This document shows, piece after piece, positions 9,385 to 17,664 of a stretch of 34,211 bases of DNA. Source of the DNA: Burkholderiaceae bacterium. Its GTDB lineage: Bacteria; Pseudomonadota; Gammaproteobacteria; Burkholderiales; Burkholderiaceae_C. Position numbers and translations under genes: made by a program. The stretch lies in contig JAKOND010000126.1 of assembly GCA_022702125.1 (NCBI GenBank), positions 1 through 34,211 on the forward strand. The letters run 5' to 3'. Below the pieces are notes generated by a model that saw nothing but the letters and a program-made list of their open reading frames with translations, did not search any database and was not told where the DNA came from. The number at the start of each line of letters is the position of its first letter. The stretch's first letter is position 1.

Positions 9385-9714
9385 ATGACCGACCTCGAAT
9401 TCCAGGACCGCGCCGAGCAGCTGCTGCAGGCGGTGGAGCGGTGCTGCGACCGCATCAACGACGACACCGATGCCGACGTCGACAACCAGCGGGTCGGCGG
9501 CATGGTGACGCTCACCTTCGCCAACCGCAGCCAGATCGTGGTCAACACCCAGCCGCCGCTGCACGAGATCTGGCTCGCCGCCAAGTCCGGCGGCTACCAC
9601 TACCGCTTCACCGACGGCGCCTGGCAGGACACCAAGGGCCAGGGCGAGTTCCTGGAGCGGCTGTCGCAAGAGGCGAGCCGGCAGTCGGGGCAGCCGCTGC
9701 GCTTCACCCTCTGA
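9385..9714 (+). CDS. cyaY: CyaY, frataxin homologue
   Basis: CyaY is a cytoplasmic iron-binding protein that modulates iron-sulfur cluster assembly on IscS. The 109-residue product has the frataxin layout. An acidic first helix ([10 protein letters not shown], then D-D-T-D-A-D-V-D) is followed by strands containing V-T-L-T-F, Q-I-V-V-N and H-E-I-W-L-A. It ends with Y-H-Y-R-F and a final helix. The ATG at 9385 is preferred. An in-frame ATG at 9370 would add M-D-E-I-V, but it would overlap the lptM start codon and leave almost no leader after the TAGAAT box. It converges with ponA, leaving 54 bases of very GC-rich spacer. Confidence 0.93.
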   Translation: MTDLEFQDRAEQLLQAVERCCDRINDDTDADVDNQRVGGMVTLTFANRSQIVVNTQPPLHEIWLAAKSGGYHYRFTDGAWQDTKGQGEFLERLSQEASRQSGQPLRFTL

Positions 9715-9768
9715 CCGGGGCCGGCGCGGCGGCCCGCCCCGGGCCGGCCGCCCGCGCCGTGCGACCCG

Positions 9769-12177
9769 TCAGTTCTTGAACAGGTCGAGGATGCGGTTGC
9801 GCTCTTCGGGCGGCGGCGGGGCCTGCGGCGCGATCGGGTTGGGCGCCCCGCCGCTGTCGGCCGGCAACGGCTCGACCGCCAGGCTCGGGATGCCGCCGCC
9901 GCGCGCGTACTCGTCGTAGTACCACTCGCCGCCCACGTTGGTCACGCCGGCCGGGGGCTGCATCTCCTGCACCGGCACGTTCTTGAGCGCGTGCTGCATG
10001 AAGTCGATCCACACCGGCATCGACAGGCCGCCGCCGGTTTCCCGGTCGCCCAGGTTGCGCGGCTGGTCGTAGCCGATCCAGGTGATCGCCACGATGCTCG
10101 GCTGGAAGCCGGCGAACCAGGCGTCGAGCGAGTCGTTGGTGGTGCCGGTCTTGCCGTAGATGTCGGGCCGCTTGAGCGTGGCCTGGGCCTTGGCGGCGGT
10201 CCCGGAGCGGGCGACCGACTGCAGCAGGCTGTCCATGACGAAGGCGTTCCGGGCCTCGATGGCGCGGTTGCTCTCGTCGAGCGCCGGCGGCTTGGTCTCG
10301 ACCATCGGCCGGCCCTTGTAGTCGGTGATGCGGGCGATCAGCCACGGGTTGAGCCGGTAGCCGCCGTTGGCGAACACGCCGTAGGCCGCGGCCATCTGCA
10401 GCGGCGTGACCGAGCCGGCGCCCAGCGACATCGGCAGGTAGGCCGGGTGCTTGGCCGGGTCGAAGCCGAAGCGGCTGACCCAGTCCTGCGCGTACTTGGG
10501 GCCGATGGACTGCATCACCCGCACCGTGACCAGGTTCTTCGACTTCTCCAGCGCGCGGCGCAGCGACATCGGGCCGTCGAAGCCGCCGCCGTAGTTCTTG
10601 GGCGCCCAGGGCTGGCCGCCGGTGGTGCCGGCATCGAAGAAGAGCGGGCCGTCGTTGACCACGGTGGCCGGGGTGAAGCCCTTCTCCAGCGCCGCCGAGT
10701 AGATGAAGGGCTTGAAGCTCGAACCCGGCTGGCGCCACGCCTGGGTGACGTGGTTGAACTTGTTCTTGTTGAAGTCGAAGCCGCCGACCAGCGACTTGAT
10801 GCTGCCGGTCTTCGGATCGAGGGCGATGAAAGCGCCTTCCACTTCCGGCAGCTGGGTGATCTGCCAGCTGCCCTTGGCGGTGCGCAGCACCCGGATCACC
10901 GCGCCCCGGCGGATGCGGATGTTGGCCGGCGCCTTGTCGGACAGGCCCGATTCCGCCGGCCGCAGCCCCTCGCCGGAGATTTCCAGCGTGTCGCCGGTGG
11001 AGCGCATCGCGACGATCTTGCGCGGCGTGGCCTGCAGCACCACCGCGGACAGGATGTCGCCGTTGTCCGGATGCTCGGCCAGGATGTCGCCGACCTCGTC
11101 GTCCACGTCGGCGGCATTGCTCGGAAGCTCGACGAACTTCTCGGGGCCGCGGTACTTCTGGCGGCCTTCGTAATCCATGATGCCCTTGCGCAGCGCCCGG
11201 TAGGCGGCGTCCTGGTCGTCGGCGCTGACGGTGGTGTAGACGTTCAGGCCACGGGTGTAGGCATCGGCGCCGTACTGCGAGAAGACCAGTTGCCGCACCA
11301 TCTCGGTGATGTATTCGGCATGGACCCGGCCGGCGTCGCTGCCCCGGCGCACCGCGACTTCCTCGCGCTTGGCCGCATCGGCCTGGGCGCGGGTGATGAA
11401 GCCGTTCTCCTCCATCCGGTCGATGATGTAGAGCTGGCGCGCGCGGGCGCGCTTGGGATTGCTGATCGGGTTGTTGGCGGTCGGCGCCTTGGGCAGGCCG
11501 GCCAGCATCGCGGCCTCGGCGATGCTCACGTCCTTGAGCGGCTTGCCGAAGTAGGTGTCGGCGGCGGTGGCGAAGCCGTAGGCCCGGTTGCCCAGGAAGA
11601 TCTGGTTCATGTAGATCTCCAGGATCTGGTCCTTGGAGAGCAGGTGCTCCAGCTTGAAGGTCAGCAGGATCTCGTAGATCTTGCGGGTGTAGGTCTTCTC
11701 GGACGACAGGTAGACGTTGCGCGCCACCTGCATGGTGATGGTCGAGGCGCCCTGGCTCTTGAAGCGGTTGACGTTGGCGAGGCCGGCCCGCACCACGCCC
11801 AGGTAGTCCACCCCGCCGTGCGAGTAGAAGCGCGCGTCCTCGGCCGCCAGCACCGCGTTCTTCATCACCTGCGGGATCTCGTTGATCGGCGTCAGGTTGC
11901 GGCGCTCTTCGCCGAATTCGCCCAGCAGCGTGCCTTCGGACGAGTAGACGCGCAACGGCAGCTTCGGCCGGTAGTCGGCCAGGTCCGAGACGTCCGGCAG
12001 GTTCGGATAGGCCATCGCCAGCGCCACCGCCAGCACCAGCGCCGCCGCCACCGCTCCGGCGACGATGGTGCCGAGTATCCAGAGCACCACCCGCATCGCC
12101 CGGCGCGACCCGGAAGGCCGTGCGGCGGGGGCTCCGCGCGGGGAGGCGGAGTCACGGGAGGAGGGATCGAGGGGCAT
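9769..12177 (-). CDS. mrcA: class A penicillin-binding protein 1A
   Basis: This is a bifunctional cell wall synthase of 802 residues. It has a short cytoplasmic Pro/Ser/Arg-rich leader and a membrane anchor at about 29-53. A GT51 glycosyltransferase domain follows, with catalytic Glu in A-A-E-D-A-R-F (Glu113) and the downstream G-A-S-T-I-T-M-Q motif. An OB-like insert leads to the transpeptidase domain, which has S-S-F-K (Ser486), S-K-N (near 547) and K-T-G-T-T (Lys676). The C-terminal tail is Pro-rich and ends L-D-L-F-K-N. All catalytic motifs are intact. It is divergent from the pilMNOPQ operon, the usual arrangement in gamma- and betaproteobacteria. The gene is also called ponA. Confidence 0.97.
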   Translation of the reverse strand: MPLDPSSRDSASPRGAPAARPSGSRRAMRVVLWILGTIVAGAVAAALVLAVALAMAYPNLPDVSDLADYRPKLPLRVYSSEGTLLGEFGEERRNLTPINEIPQVMKNAVLAAEDARFYSHGGVDYLGVVRAGLANVNRFKSQGASTITMQVARNVYLSSEKTYTRKIYEILLTFKLEHLLSKDQILEIYMNQIFLGNRAYGFATAADTYFGKPLKDVSIAEAAMLAGLPKAPTANNPISNPKRARARQLYIIDRMEENGFITRAQADAAKREEVAVRRGSDAGRVHAEYITEMVRQLVFSQYGADAYTRGLNVYTTVSADDQDAAYRALRKGIMDYEGRQKYRGPEKFVELPSNAADVDDEVGDILAEHPDNGDILSAVVLQATPRKIVAMRSTGDTLEISGEGLRPAESGLSDKAPANIRIRRGAVIRVLRTAKGSWQITQLPEVEGAFIALDPKTGSIKSLVGGFDFNKNKFNHVTQAWRQPGSSFKPFIYSAALEKGFTPATVVNDGPLFFDAGTTGGQPWAPKNYGGGFDGPMSLRRALEKSKNLVTVRVMQSIGPKYAQDWVSRFGFDPAKHPAYLPMSLGAGSVTPLQMAAAYGVFANGGYRLNPWLIARITDYKGRPMVETKPPALDESNRAIEARNAFVMDSLLQSVARSGTAAKAQATLKRPDIYGKTGTTNDSLDAWFAGFQPSIVAITWIGYDQPRNLGDRETGGGLSMPVWIDFMQHALKNVPVQEMQPPAGVTNVGGEWYYDEYARGGGIPSLAVEPLPADSGGAPNPIAPQAPPPPEERNRILDLFKN

Positions 12178-12204
12178 TGGGGGATGGGCGGAAAAGAACC
12201 GGGA

Positions 12205-12210
12205 ATTATA
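12205..12210 (-). promoter_or_regulatory. -10 element for penicillin-binding protein gene
   Basis: The minus strand reads a perfect TATAAT at 12210-12205, which would start transcription about 20 bases before the ATG at 12177. The -35 region is not recognisable at 16-18 base spacing. Confidence 0.45.
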
Positions 12211-12396
12211 GGAATCGACGGCTTCCGAGAGGTTCCGAGCCACTCCGAGGGGCTTTGGCGCCTGCGGTCGGGCGGCCTCGGGGAAAACACTTGTGTCACG
12301 AAGATCGGCCTGCCGCAACCGTGTGCTTTTGGCAACGATTGCCCCCACTGTTACCTTTGCTCGGCACAGGCGGACGCATCGCCTTCCGCAACGTGC

Positions 12397-12405
12397 TGAT
12401 ACGAT
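12397..12405 (+). promoter_or_regulatory. extended -10 element for pil operon
   Basis: TGATACGAT at 12397-12405 is an extended -10 (TGn followed by TACGAT) and would place the transcript start near 12412, with a leader of about 54 bases before pilM. No good -35 was seen, as is common for extended -10 promoters. The rest of the spacer from ponA (12178-12459) shows nothing else I can name. Confidence 0.4.
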
Positions 12406-12465
12406 AAGCATCAAGTGTGAATTTTTGTAGCGGGTCTTCCAACGCCCTGCTGAAAGGGGTTGCAA

Positions 12466-13569
12466 TTGGTTTTCCCAGCCTCCTGGTTCCGCGCTCCGTC
12501 GGCCCCGCTGCTGGGCATCGACATCAGTTCCTCGAGCGCGAAGCTGGTCGAACTCGGGCACAGCAAATCAGGCGACATGACGCTCGAGCGCTGCGCCATC
12601 GAACAGTTCGAGCAGGACTGGATCGTGGACGGCAACATCGAGAAGTTCGACGAGGTCGCGGCCGCGCTGCGCCGCCTGGTCAAGAAGAGCGGCAGCCGCA
12701 CCCGCAACGTCGCCATGGCGCTGCCGTCCTCGGCCGTCATCACCAAGAAGATCGTGCTGCCCGACGGCCTGTCCGAGGAGGAGCTCGAACTCCAGATCGA
12801 GTCCGAGGCCAGCCAGTACATCCCCTTCGCCCTCGACGAGGTGAGCCTCGATTTCTGCGTGCTCGGCCCGGCCGCCGGCTCCGAGGCCGACGTCGAGGTG
12901 CTGATCGCCGCGTCGCGCCGCGAACGGGTCCAGGACCGCCAGGGCCTCGCCGAAGCGGCAGGCCTCAGGCCGGTCATCGTCGACATCGAGTCCCATGCCG
13001 CGCGCCTGGCCGCCGGACGGCTGATCGAGCGCCTGCCCGACGCCGCCGCCGCGCAGGCGGCCGGACGCAAGGAGGCGCCGATGGTGGCGCTGTTCGAGAT
13101 CGGCGCCACCACCACCGCGATGCAGGTGCTGCGCGGCGACGAGGTGCTCTACGAGCGCGACCAGGTCTTCGGCGGCGCGCAGCTCAACCAGCTGATCGTG
13201 CGCCAGTACGGTTTTTCCGCGGAAGAGGCGGAGACCAAGAAACGCAACGGCGAACTGCCCGACGACTATCCGGCCACCGTGCTGCAGCCCTTCGTGCACA
13301 GCCTGTCGCAGGAAGTCTTCCGGGCGCTCCAGTTCTTCTTCAACAGCACGCCGTACAACCGGGTGAACCACCTGCTGCTCGCGGGCGGCTCGGCCGGCCT
13401 GGCGGGCCTGACCGAGGTGGTGGCCGAGCGCTGCCAGGCGGCCACCAGCCTGGTCAATCCCTTCGACGGCATGCGCCTCGGCTCGGCGGTCAACAGCGGC
13501 CGCGTGCTGCGCGAGGCGCCTTCCTACCTGACCTCGTGCGGCCTGGCGATGCGGAGGTTCCTGCAGTGA
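12466..13569 (+). CDS. pilM: PilM, type IV pilus assembly ATPase-like protein
   Basis: This is an actin/FtsA-fold cytoplasmic protein that binds the N-terminal tail of PilN and forms the inner ring of the pilus alignment complex. The first phosphate-binding element L-G-I-D-I-S-S-S-S-A-K-L-V-E-L is near residues 16-30. The second element G-A-T-T-T-A-M-Q-V and the late L-L-A-G-G-S-A-G-L-A-G-L complete the fold. There is no ATG near the start. TTG at 12466 sits 6 bases after G-A-A-A-G-G-G-G (12452-12459) and is preferred over TTG at 12460, which abuts it. The length is 367 residues. The stop overlaps the pilN GTG start by four bases. Confidence 0.93.
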   Translation: MVFPASWFRAPSAPLLGIDISSSSAKLVELGHSKSGDMTLERCAIEQFEQDWIVDGNIEKFDEVAAALRRLVKKSGSRTRNVAMALPSSAVITKKIVLPDGLSEEELELQIESEASQYIPFALDEVSLDFCVLGPAAGSEADVEVLIAASRRERVQDRQGLAEAAGLRPVIVDIESHAARLAAGRLIERLPDAAAAQAAGRKEAPMVALFEIGATTTAMQVLRGDEVLYERDQVFGGAQLNQLIVRQYGFSAEEAETKKRNGELPDDYPATVLQPFVHSLSQEVFRALQFFFNSTPYNRVNHLLLAGGSAGLAGLTEVVAERCQAATSLVNPFDGMRLGSAVNSGRVLREAPSYLTSCGLAMRRFLQ

Positions 13570-14192
13570 TCCTGATCAACCTGCTGCCGCACCGGGTCTT
13601 GGCCCGCAAGCGGCGACGCGACGCCTTCCATGCCACGCTGCTGGGTTCCGCCATCGCAGGCGTGCTGGTGGCCGCCGGCGTCTACCTGCTCTACCAGTCG
13701 CGCATCGCCGACCAGCAGGCGCGCAACCAGTTCCTGCAGTCCGAGATCCAGGTGCTGGACAACCAGATCAAGCAGATCGCCACGCTCGAATCCGAGATCA
13801 CCGCGCTGCGCGCCCGGCAGGCGGCGGTGGAGGACCTCCAGTCCGACCGCAACATGCCGGTGCACCTGCTCAACGAGCTGGCGCGCCGCCTGCCCGACGG
13901 CGTCTACCTGACCGAGATGAAGCAGGACGGCCAGTCGGTGGCGATCAAGGGCGTCGCCCAGTCCAACGAACGGGTCTCGGAGCTGCTGCGCAACCTGGCC
14001 GAATCGACCTGGCTCGCATCGGCGCAGCTCGGGGAGATCTCCTTCGCGAACCTCGCGCTCACGCCGCGCGACACGCGCCGCGTCGCCAACTTCGCCATGA
14101 CCATGCGGCTGCTGCGCGCCAGCGACCTGACGCCGCCCGCCGCGCCCGGCGCTGCCCCCGCGGCGCCCGCGCCGGCCGTGCCCCGTTCCTAG
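13566..14192 (+). CDS. pilN: PilN, type IV pilus inner-membrane alignment protein
   Basis: PilN pairs with PilO in the periplasm and links PilM to the outer parts of the pilus machine. The start is GTG (M-I-L-I-N-L-L-P-H-R), overlapping the pilM stop in a GTGA arrangement. The I-N-L-L-P-H-R segment is the conserved PilM-binding tail. A single membrane helix at about 22-42 is followed by a coiled coil at about 45-85 and a ferredoxin-like domain containing L-P-D-G-V-Y-L-T. The last 25 residues are Pro/Ala-rich. The length is 208 residues. The pilO ribosome site overlaps its stop codon. Confidence 0.93.
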   Translation: MILINLLPHRVLARKRRRDAFHATLLGSAIAGVLVAAGVYLLYQSRIADQQARNQFLQSEIQVLDNQIKQIATLESEITALRARQAAVEDLQSDRNMPVHLLNELARRLPDGVYLTEMKQDGQSVAIKGVAQSNERVSELLRNLAESTWLASAQLGEISFANLALTPRDTRRVANFAMTMRLLRASDLTPPAAPGAAPAAPAPAVPRS

Positions 14193-14201
14193 GAGAGCCG
14201 C

Positions 14202-14891
14202 ATGGCCACCCGCACCGCCTCGTCCCGGGCCGCCCGGATCGATCTCGCCGCCCAGTTCCATGCCCTGCAGCGGCAGTTCAGCAACCTCGACCCCAAGGAC
14301 CCGTCGCGCTGGCCGCTGCTGCCGCGGGTGCTGTTGTGCCTGGCGGTCGCCGCCGGCTGCTTCGGACTGCTGTGGTACGCCTGGCTCGGCGATTACCAGA
14401 CCGAGCTCGAAACCGAACAGGCGCGCGAGACGACCCTGCGCGCCGACTACCAGCAGCGCGCGGCCAAGGCCGCCAACCTCCAGGCGCTCCAGCAGCAGCG
14501 CGAGCAGGTCCAGCAGTACGTCACCCAATTGGAGAAGCAGCTGCCGAGCAAGGCCGAGATGGCCGCGCTGCTGTCGGACATCAACCAGGCGGGCGTGGGC
14601 CGCAGCCTGCAGTTCGAGCTGTTCCGGCCCGGGCAGGTGGTGGTGCGCGACTACGACGCCGAACTGCCGATCGCGATACGGGTGACCGGCGGCTACCACG
14701 ACATGGGCGCCTTCGCCTCCGACATCGCGCACCTGCCGCGCATCGTCACGCTCAACAACCTGGCCATCGTCGCCGGCAAGGACGGCGGGCTGGCGATGGA
14801 CGCCACCGCGCGGACGTTCCGCTACCTCGACGAGGAAGAGATCGAAGCGCAGCGCAAGGCCAAGAAAGCGGCACAGGGGACGAAGCGATGA
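14202..14891 (+). CDS. pilO: PilO, type IV pilus inner-membrane alignment protein
   Basis: PilO forms heterodimers with PilN and contacts PilP. It has a cytoplasmic N terminus of about 40 residues (L-D-P-K-D-P-S-R-W-P just before the membrane), one helix at about 42-62, and a long coiled coil at about 65-110. A C-terminal ferredoxin-like domain follows, with G-G-Y-H-D-M-G-A-F and L-N-N-L-A-I. AGGAGA at 14191-14196 lies 5 bases before the ATG. The length is 229 residues. Its stop overlaps the pilP start (ATGA), so translation is probably coupled. Confidence 0.93.
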   Translation: MATRTASSRAARIDLAAQFHALQRQFSNLDPKDPSRWPLLPRVLLCLAVAAGCFGLLWYAWLGDYQTELETEQARETTLRADYQQRAAKAANLQALQQQREQVQQYVTQLEKQLPSKAEMAALLSDINQAGVGRSLQFELFRPGQVVVRDYDAELPIAIRVTGGYHDMGAFASDIAHLPRIVTLNNLAIVAGKDGGLAMDATARTFRYLDEEEIEAQRKAKKAAQGTKR

Positions 14892-15439
14892 GGCAGGGTT
14901 TTTCGACGCTCTTCCGGGCTTTCGGCGCGGTGTGCGCCCTTACGCTGCTGTTGTCGGGCTGCGGAGCCTCGGACGACGACGAACTGCGTCGCTGGACCGC
15001 CGAGCAGCGCGCCCAGACCCGTCCGCGCATCGTTCCCATCAATCCGCCCAAGCAGTTCCTGCCGCAGGGCTACGAGCAGGCCTCCGCCGCCGATCCGTTC
15101 GACATGCAGAAACTCGCCCAGGCGCTGCGCCGCGAAAGCCGCGCCGCCAACAACGATCTGGTCGCGCCCGAGCTGCAGCGCCGCAAGGAGCCGCTGGAAG
15201 CCTTCCCGCTCGACACGATGCGCATGGTCGGCAGCCTGACGAAGGGCAACCGGCTGGTCGCGCTGGTGCGGGCCAACAACCTGCTCTACCAGGTGCGGGT
15301 CGGCGAACACCTGGGACAGAACTTCGGCCGGGTGACGCGCATCGACGAAACCGAATTGACACTGCGCGAAGTGGTGCAGGACGCCACCGGCGACTGGGTG
15401 GAGCGCACCACCGCCCTCGAATTGCAGGAGATGAAATGA
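14888..15439 (+). CDS. pilP: PilP, type IV pilus lipoprotein
   Basis: PilP is an inner-membrane lipoprotein that joins PilN/PilO to the PilQ secretin. The signal peptide ends in the lipobox L-L-S-G-C. A disordered stretch with P-P-K-Q-F-L-P follows. The C-terminal beta domain holds the family signature M-R-M-V-G-S-L and Y-Q-V-R-V-G-E-H-L-G-Q-N-F-G. The length is 183 residues. It overlaps both neighbours by four bases (ATGA), the tightest coupling in the operon. Confidence 0.93.
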   Translation: MRQGFSTLFRAFGAVCALTLLLSGCGASDDDELRRWTAEQRAQTRPRIVPINPPKQFLPQGYEQASAADPFDMQKLAQALRRESRAANNDLVAPELQRRKEPLEAFPLDTMRMVGSLTKGNRLVALVRANNLLYQVRVGEHLGQNFGRVTRIDETELTLREVVQDATGDWVERTTALELQEMK

Positions 15440-17604
15440 GCTTGAGCAACACCCGGACGCGGCGACCGCTGCGCGCCGCGATCGTGTGCGCCGCCTGGGC
15501 GCTGGGCCTCCTGGGGCCGCTCGCGGCGCATGCCCAGCAGGCGATCCGGGCGGTGTCCGGCGCGATGCAGGGCGGCACCGAGCTCGTGCGCATCGAGTTC
15601 GCCCAGCCGCTGGCGGCGCTGCCCGCCGGCTTCGCGATCCAGTCGCCGGCGCGCATCGCGCTCGATTTCCCCGGCACCGCCAGCGCGCTGGCGCAGCCCG
15701 CGGTGGACATCAACCAGGGCAACCTGCGCTCGGCCACCGTGGTCGAGGCCGGCAGCCTCACCCGGGTGGTGCTGAACCTGAAGCAGCCCGCCACCTACAC
15801 CACCCGCATCGACGGCAACGCCCTGCTGGTGCTGCTCGACCCGTCCGCCTCCTCGTCGGCATCGGTCCGGCCGAACTCGGTGGCCGCGAGCTTCGCCGAG
15901 ACGCGCGCGGGCGACCTCACGCCCTTGCGCGACCTGGACTTCCGGCGCGGCGCGGACAACGCCGGGCGCATCGTGGTGGGACTGGCCAACGGCCAGATCG
16001 GCGTCGACGTGCGCCAGCAGGGCAAGGCGCTGGTCGCCGAGTTCCTGAAATCCTCGCTGCCCGAAGGCCTGCGCCGCCGGCTCGACGTGAGCGACTTCGG
16101 CACGCCGGTGCAGACCGTGACCGCCACCCAGGCAGGCGACCGGGTGCGGCTGACCATCGATCCGCAGGGCGACTGGGAGCACAGCGCCTACCAGAGCGAC
16201 AACCAGTTCGTCGTCGAGGTGCGCGCGCGCAAGGTCGACAGCAGCAAGCTGACGCAGGGGCAGGGCTTCAACGGCGAGCGGCTGTCGCTCAACTTCCAGA
16301 ACATCGAGGTGCGCTCGGTGCTGCAGGTCATCGCCGACTTCACCAACTTCAACATCGTCACCTCCGACACCGTCACCGGCGCGCTCACCCTGCGCCTGAA
16401 GGACGTGCCCTGGGACCAGGCGCTGCAGATCGTCATGGACGCCCGCGGCCTGGGCATGCGCAAGAACGGCAACGTGCTGTGGATCGCGCCCAAGGACGAG
16501 CTCGACGCGCGCACCAAGAAGGACCTGGAGGCGCAGCTCGCCATCCAGCGGCTGGAGCCGGTGCGCACCCAGGCCTTCCAGCTCAACTACGCCAAGGCCT
16601 CCGACATGCTGTTCCAGCTCAACGGCAGCGGCTGCGGGGGAGGGCTGGGCGGCGGCGGCGGCACCAGCAACCGCTTCCTCAGCGAGCGCGGCAGCGCCAT
16701 CGCCGAGCCGCGCACCAACCAGCTCTTCGTGACCGACACGCCCGTGAAGCTGGCGCAGGTCGAGGAACTGATCTCCAAGCTCGACGTGGCGGTGCGCCAG
16801 GTGCTGATCGAGGCGCGCATCGTCGAGGCCTCCGACACCTTCAGCCGGCAGCTCGGCGTGCGCCTGGGCGGCGGCGACCTGCGCGCGCAGAACGGCGGCG
16901 ACGGCGGCTACCGCATCGCCGGCAACAACCGCGTGGCCGCGGGCACCAGCTACGCGAACGCGGTCTCGTCCTCGGGCTTCGGCACCACCGTCAACACCGC
17001 CAGCAACTTCGTGAACCTGCCGGCCAATTCGATCAACGGCAACAGCGCCGCGACCTTCGCCCTGTCGATCTTCAACTCGGCCGCCAACCGCTTCCTGGCG
17101 CTGGAACTCTCCGCGCTGGAGGCCGACGGCAAGGGCAAGGTGGTCTCCAGCCCGCGCGTCGTGACCGCCGACCAGACCAAGGCGCTGATCGAGCAGGGCA
17201 CCGAGTACCCGTACCAGCAATCCACCTCCAGCGGCGCCACCTCCGTCGCCTTCCGCAAGGCCAACCTCAAGCTGGAGGTCACGCCGCAGATCACGCCCGA
17301 GGGCAACATCATCCTGGACCTGGACATCAACAAGGACACGCGCGGCGAGACGACCGCCTCGGGCATCGCGATCAACACCAAGCACGTCAAGACCCAGGTG
17401 CTGGTGGAGAACGGCGGCACGGTGGTCATCGGCGGCATCTTCGAGCTGACCGAGACCACCGACGAGACCAAGGTGCCCTTCCTCGGCGACATCCCGGTGG
17501 CCGGCAACCTGTTCAAGTCGCGCTCGCGCATCGCCAACAAGACCGAGACGCTCGTGTTCATCACGCCCAAGATGATTTCCGACCGGCTGTCGGCGTCGCG
17601 GTGA
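15436..17604 (+). CDS. pilQ: PilQ, type IV pilus outer-membrane secretin
   Basis: PilQ forms the outer-membrane gate for the pilus fibre. The 722-residue product has a signal peptide to about residue 33 (A-H-A-Q). Two AMIN domains that bind peptidoglycan follow at about 36-135 and 150-255. The STN/N0 domain lies at about 275-345, a secretin N1 domain at about 375-465, and the secretin pore domain fills the remainder. The pore domain contains V-L-I-E-A-R-I-V-E-A and the terminal V-P-F-L-G-D-I-P. AGGAG at 15426-15430 is 5 bases before the ATG. An odd glycine run, G-S-G-C-G-G-G-L-G-G-G-G-G near residue 400, sits in a loop of N1 and contains a lone Cys. It closes the pilMNOPQ block. Confidence 0.96.
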   Translation: MSLSNTRTRRPLRAAIVCAAWALGLLGPLAAHAQQAIRAVSGAMQGGTELVRIEFAQPLAALPAGFAIQSPARIALDFPGTASALAQPAVDINQGNLRSATVVEAGSLTRVVLNLKQPATYTTRIDGNALLVLLDPSASSSASVRPNSVAASFAETRAGDLTPLRDLDFRRGADNAGRIVVGLANGQIGVDVRQQGKALVAEFLKSSLPEGLRRRLDVSDFGTPVQTVTATQAGDRVRLTIDPQGDWEHSAYQSDNQFVVEVRARKVDSSKLTQGQGFNGERLSLNFQNIEVRSVLQVIADFTNFNIVTSDTVTGALTLRLKDVPWDQALQIVMDARGLGMRKNGNVLWIAPKDELDARTKKDLEAQLAIQRLEPVRTQAFQLNYAKASDMLFQLNGSGCGGGLGGGGGTSNRFLSERGSAIAEPRTNQLFVTDTPVKLAQVEELISKLDVAVRQVLIEARIVEASDTFSRQLGVRLGGGDLRAQNGGDGGYRIAGNNRVAAGTSYANAVSSSGFGTTVNTASNFVNLPANSINGNSAATFALSIFNSAANRFLALELSALEADGKGKVVSSPRVVTADQTKALIEQGTEYPYQQSTSSGATSVAFRKANLKLEVTPQITPEGNIILDLDINKDTRGETTASGIAINTKHVKTQVLVENGGTVVIGGIFELTETTDETKVPFLGDIPVAGNLFKSRSRIANKTETLVFITPKMISDRLSASR

Positions 17605-17664
17605 GTCCGGCCCGTCCGTTCCGCCCATTCCATTTCTTGTTTCTTTCCTGGGAATACAGCAAAC

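Noticed and set aside
9715-9768. Possible bidirectional terminator between cyaY and the penicillin-binding protein gene
   Set aside because: Only scattered GGCC/CCGG matches were found; no stem of useful length without mismatches and no U tract.
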